Source: Shinella zoogloeoides
Lineage (GTDB): Bacteria; Pseudomonadota; Alphaproteobacteria; Rhizobiales; Rhizobiaceae
Assembly: GCF_020883495.1 (NCBI RefSeq)
Contig: NZ_CP086610.1
Location: forward strand, 3,659,501 to 3,723,500
Reading direction: 5' to 3'
Length of the DNA stretch: 64,000 nt
Shown here: one piece after another, positions 61,860 to 64,000 of the stretch
Numbering within the stretch: position 1 is the stretch's first letter
Layout of the letters: each line of letters opens with the position of its first letter
Program-made: the position numbers and the translations under genes
Notes under the pieces: model-generated
Database searches by the model: none
What the model saw: the letters and a program-made list of their open reading frames with translations, nothing else
Told to the model about the DNA's origin: nothing

Positions 61860-63758
61860 TTAGGCCGACTTCTTGTCGTCCTTGACTTCCTCGTAGTCGG
61901 CATCGACCACGTTGTCGCCGGCATCGCCCGAGGCGTTCTCTTCGGCCTGCTGGGCCTCGTAGATCGCCTGGCCGAGCTTCATGGAGACTTCCATGAGCGT
62001 GTTGGTCTTGGCCTTGATGTCCTCGGCGTCCGGCTCGGAGGCTTCGACAGCGGTCTTGAGGTCGGCAATCGCGTCCTCGATGGCCTTGCGGTCGGCTTCC
62101 GTGACCTTGTCGCCGTATTCCTTGACGGACTTTTCCGACGAATGGATCAGGCTTTCGGCCTGGTTCTTCGCCTCTACGCCCTCACGACGCTTCTTGTCGG
62201 CCTCGGCATTGGCTTCGGCATCCTTGACCATCTTCTCGATGTCGGCGTCGGAAAGGCCGCCGGACGCCTGGATGCGGATCTGGTGCTCCTTGCCGGTGCC
62301 CTTGTCCTTGGCCGAAACCTGCACGATGCCGTTGGCGTCGATGTCGAAAGTGACTTCGATCTGCGGCATGCCGCGCGGTGCCGGAGGAATGCCGACGAGG
62401 TCGAACTGGCCGAGCAGCTTGTTGTCCGCGGCCATTTCACGCTCGCCCTGCGAAACGCGGATGGTCACGGCCGACTGGTTGTCTTCGGCGGTCGAGAAGG
62501 TCTGGCTCTTCTTCGTCGGGATCGTCGTGTTGCGCTCGATCAGACGGGTGAAGACGCCGCCCAGCGTTTCGATGCCGAGAGACAGCGGGGTCACGTCGAG
62601 GAGGAGAACGTCCTTGACGTCGCCCTGCAGAACGCCGGCCTGGATGGCGGCGCCCATGGCGACCACTTCATCCGGGTTCACGCCCTTATGCGGCTCCTTG
62701 CCGAAGAGCTGCTTGACGACTTCCTGCACCTTCGGCATGCGGCTCATGCCGCCGACGAGAACGACTTCGTCGATCTCGGCCGCCGTGACGCCGGCATCCT
62801 TGAGGGCTGCCTTGCACGGGGCGACGGTGCGCTGGATGAGGTCGTCGACGAGCGCTTCGAACTTGGCGCGGGTCAGCTTCATCGTCAGGTGCTTCGGACC
62901 GGAAGCGTCCGCCGTGATGAACGGCAGGTTGATTTCGGTCTGCTGCGAGGACGAAAGCTCGATCTTGGCCTTTTCGGCAGCTTCCTTGAGGCGCTGCAAG
63001 GCGAGCTTGTCGTTCTTCAGGTCGATGCCCTGGTCCTTCTTGAACTCGGCTGCGAGATATTCGACGAGACGCATGTCGAAGTCTTCACCGCCGAGGAAGG
63101 TGTCGCCGTTCGTCGACTTCACTTCGAAGACGCCGTCGCCGATTTCCAGGACCGAGATGTCGAACGTGCCGCCGCCAAGGTCGTAGACGGCGATGGTCTT
63201 GCCGTCCTTCTTGTCGAGGCCGTAGGCGAGCGCGGCAGCCGTCGGCTCGTTGATGATGCGGAGCACTTCAAGACCCGCGATCCTGCCGGCGTCCTTGGTC
63301 GCCTGGCGCTGCGCGTCGTTGAAGTAGGCCGGAACCGTGATGACGGCCTGCGTGATGGTCTCGCCGAGATAGGATTCGGCGGTTTCCTTCATCTTCTGCA
63401 GGATCATCGCGGAGATCTGCGAGGGAGAATAGCCCTTACCGCGGGCGTCGACCCAGGCATCGCCGTTGTCGCCCTTGACGATCTTGTAGGGAACGAGACC
63501 CTTGTCCTTCTCGACGAGCTTGTCGTCGTAGCGGCGGCCGATGAGGCGCTTGACGGCGAACAGGGTGTTTTCCGGGTTGGTGACCGCCTGGCGCTTGGCC
63601 GGCTGGCCGGTCAGCCGCTCACCGTCTTCGGTGAAGGCGACCATGGAAGGCGTCGTGCGCGCGCCTTCGGCGTTTTCAATGACCTTCGCGTCCTTGCCAT
63701 CCATGACGGCGACGCAGGAATTGGTCGTTCCAAGGTCGATACCGATTACTTTAGCCAT
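61860..63758 (-). CDS. dnaK: Chaperone protein DnaK (Hsp70)
   Basis: A 632-residue Hsp70. N-terminal signature [30 protein letters not shown] near residue 185, [17 protein letters not shown] near 205 and [13 protein letters not shown] near 336; the substrate domain is followed by an acidic tail (about residues 605-632) ending [18 protein letters not shown] at 63758 has AAGGAGA upstream. It heads the dnaK-dnaJ operon with an RpoH-type promoter. Confidence 0.97.
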   Translation of the reverse strand: MAKVIGIDLGTTNSCVAVMDGKDAKVIENAEGARTTPSMVAFTEDGERLTGQPAKRQAVTNPENTLFAVKRLIGRRYDDKLVEKDKGLVPYKIVKGDNGDAWVDARGKGYSPSQISAMILQKMKETAESYLGETITQAVITVPAYFNDAQRQATKDAGRIAGLEVLRIINEPTAAALAYGLDKKDGKTIAVYDLGGGTFDISVLEIGDGVFEVKSTNGDTFLGGEDFDMRLVEYLAAEFKKDQGIDLKNDKLALQRLKEAAEKAKIELSSSQQTEINLPFITADASGPKHLTMKLTRAKFEALVDDLIQRTVAPCKAALKDAGVTAAEIDEVVLVGGMSRMPKVQEVVKQLFGKEPHKGVNPDEVVAMGAAIQAGVLQGDVKDVLLLDVTPLSLGIETLGGVFTRLIERNTTIPTKKSQTFSTAEDNQSAVTIRVSQGEREMAADNKLLGQFDLVGIPPAPRGMPQIEVTFDIDANGIVQVSAKDKGTGKEHQIRIQASGGLSDADIEKMVKDAEANAEADKKRREGVEAKNQAESLIHSSEKSVKEYGDKVTEADRKAIEDAIADLKTAVEASEPDAEDIKAKTNTLMEVSMKLGQAIYEAQQAEENASGDAGDNVVDADYEEVKDDKKSA

Positions 63759-63867
63759 GTCATTCTCTCCTTCAAGCGAACTGCCGGAACCCATTCAGGC
63801 ATTCTTTTGGCAGCCCCTAATGGTATGGTCTTGTCGAAAACCCCGGCCTGAACCGGAGCTTTGCGGG

Positions 63868-63898
63868 GTATATAAGGACCACTCCAGACGACTGCAAG
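63868..63898 (-). promoter_or_regulatory. RpoH (heat-shock) promoter of dnaK
   Basis: On the minus strand: CTTG (63898-63895), a 17-bp spacer, then CCTTATATAC (to about 63868). This matches the alphaproteobacterial sigma-32 consensus CTTG-N17/18-CYTATNT. It lies about 110 bp upstream of the dnaK start. Confidence 0.85.
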
Positions 63899-64000
63899 AC
63901 ATGGACGAGCCGCAAAGCTCGCGAAATCAGCGTGTCCGGGAGGATTTTGTACGCCGTCTGCGTTCCCCGCAATCAACCGCAATCGCGCGCGGGTTTCAAG

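Noticed and set aside
61848..63851. Long plus-strand open frame opposite dnaK
   Set aside because: Shadow of dnaK, which is a perfect family match on the other strand.
1..64000. CRISPR arrays, tRNA and rRNA genes
   Set aside because: No regularly spaced direct repeats and no cloverleaf or rRNA-like conserved segments were seen by eye in the gaps.

Overview
The window is GC-rich alphaproteobacterial DNA, most likely from the Rhizobiaceae (Rhizobium, Ensifer or Shinella relatives). The evidence is a perfect Irr/ICE-type iron box, a FixK/FNR-type box, an RpoH promoter of the CTTG-N17-CCTTATA kind in front of dnaK-dnaJ, a chemoreceptor with a C-terminal WEEF tail, and a rhizobial-style purine-to-glycerate gene cluster. 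The genus is an inference. No tRNA, rRNA or CRISPR array was seen.

Region 1 (1-9.2 kb) holds envelope, redox and low-oxygen functions. There is a DUF1275 membrane protein, then a PepSY / response regulator / histidine kinase operon divergent from a PepSY protein and a cytochrome b561. A decayed metal-transport locus follows: a VIT-family iron transporter fused by deletion to a P1B-type ATPase that also carries two frameshifts. A universal stress protein and a pta-ackA pair come next.

Region 2 (9.2-13.3 kb) is an arsenic operon, arsR-arsN-arsC(thioredoxin type)-acr3-arsC(glutaredoxin type)-arsH. A methyltransferase gene remnant lies next to its promoter.

Region 3 (13.3-33.5 kb) is an accessory segment bounded by insertion sequences. 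Two identical inverted 997-bp IS481-type copies, each with the same amber codon in the transposase, flank about 15.6 kb. That segment carries a DUF736 gene, an SDR/LysR pair, an operon of DyP peroxidase, an unknown protein and a catalase-like protein, a divergent operon of TetR, thioesterase, 3-hydroxyacyl-CoA dehydrogenase and oleate hydratase, a copper-type P-ATPase, and a TetR/quinone-oxidoreductase pair. The oxidoreductase gene is split by an IS256-type element with a 9-bp target duplication and then cut again by the second IS481 copy. A 2.5-kb IS21-type element follows and truncates a chemoreceptor gene.

Region 4 (33.5-42.6 kb) has remnants (chemoreceptor, ECF sigma factor), a sugar-acid dehydratase, a full chemoreceptor, a DUF2793 protein, a YbaK-type deacylase and a purine permease.

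Region 5 (42.6-60.5 kb) is an almost complete guanine/xanthine-to-2-phosphoglycerate route. GuaD makes xanthine, XdhABC make urate, PuuD makes 5-hydroxyisourate, UraH makes OHCU, a PuuE-UraD fusion makes allantoin and then allantoate, AllA releases glyoxylate, and Gcl, Hyi, GlxR and glycerate 2-kinase feed it into glycolysis. The step from allantoate to ureidoglycolate is missing here. A LysR and an IclR regulator sit in the cluster, and a Phd-VapC toxin-antitoxin pair is inserted beside xdhC.

Region 6 (60.5-64 kb) is dnaK-dnaJ on the minus strand with a heat-shock promoter.
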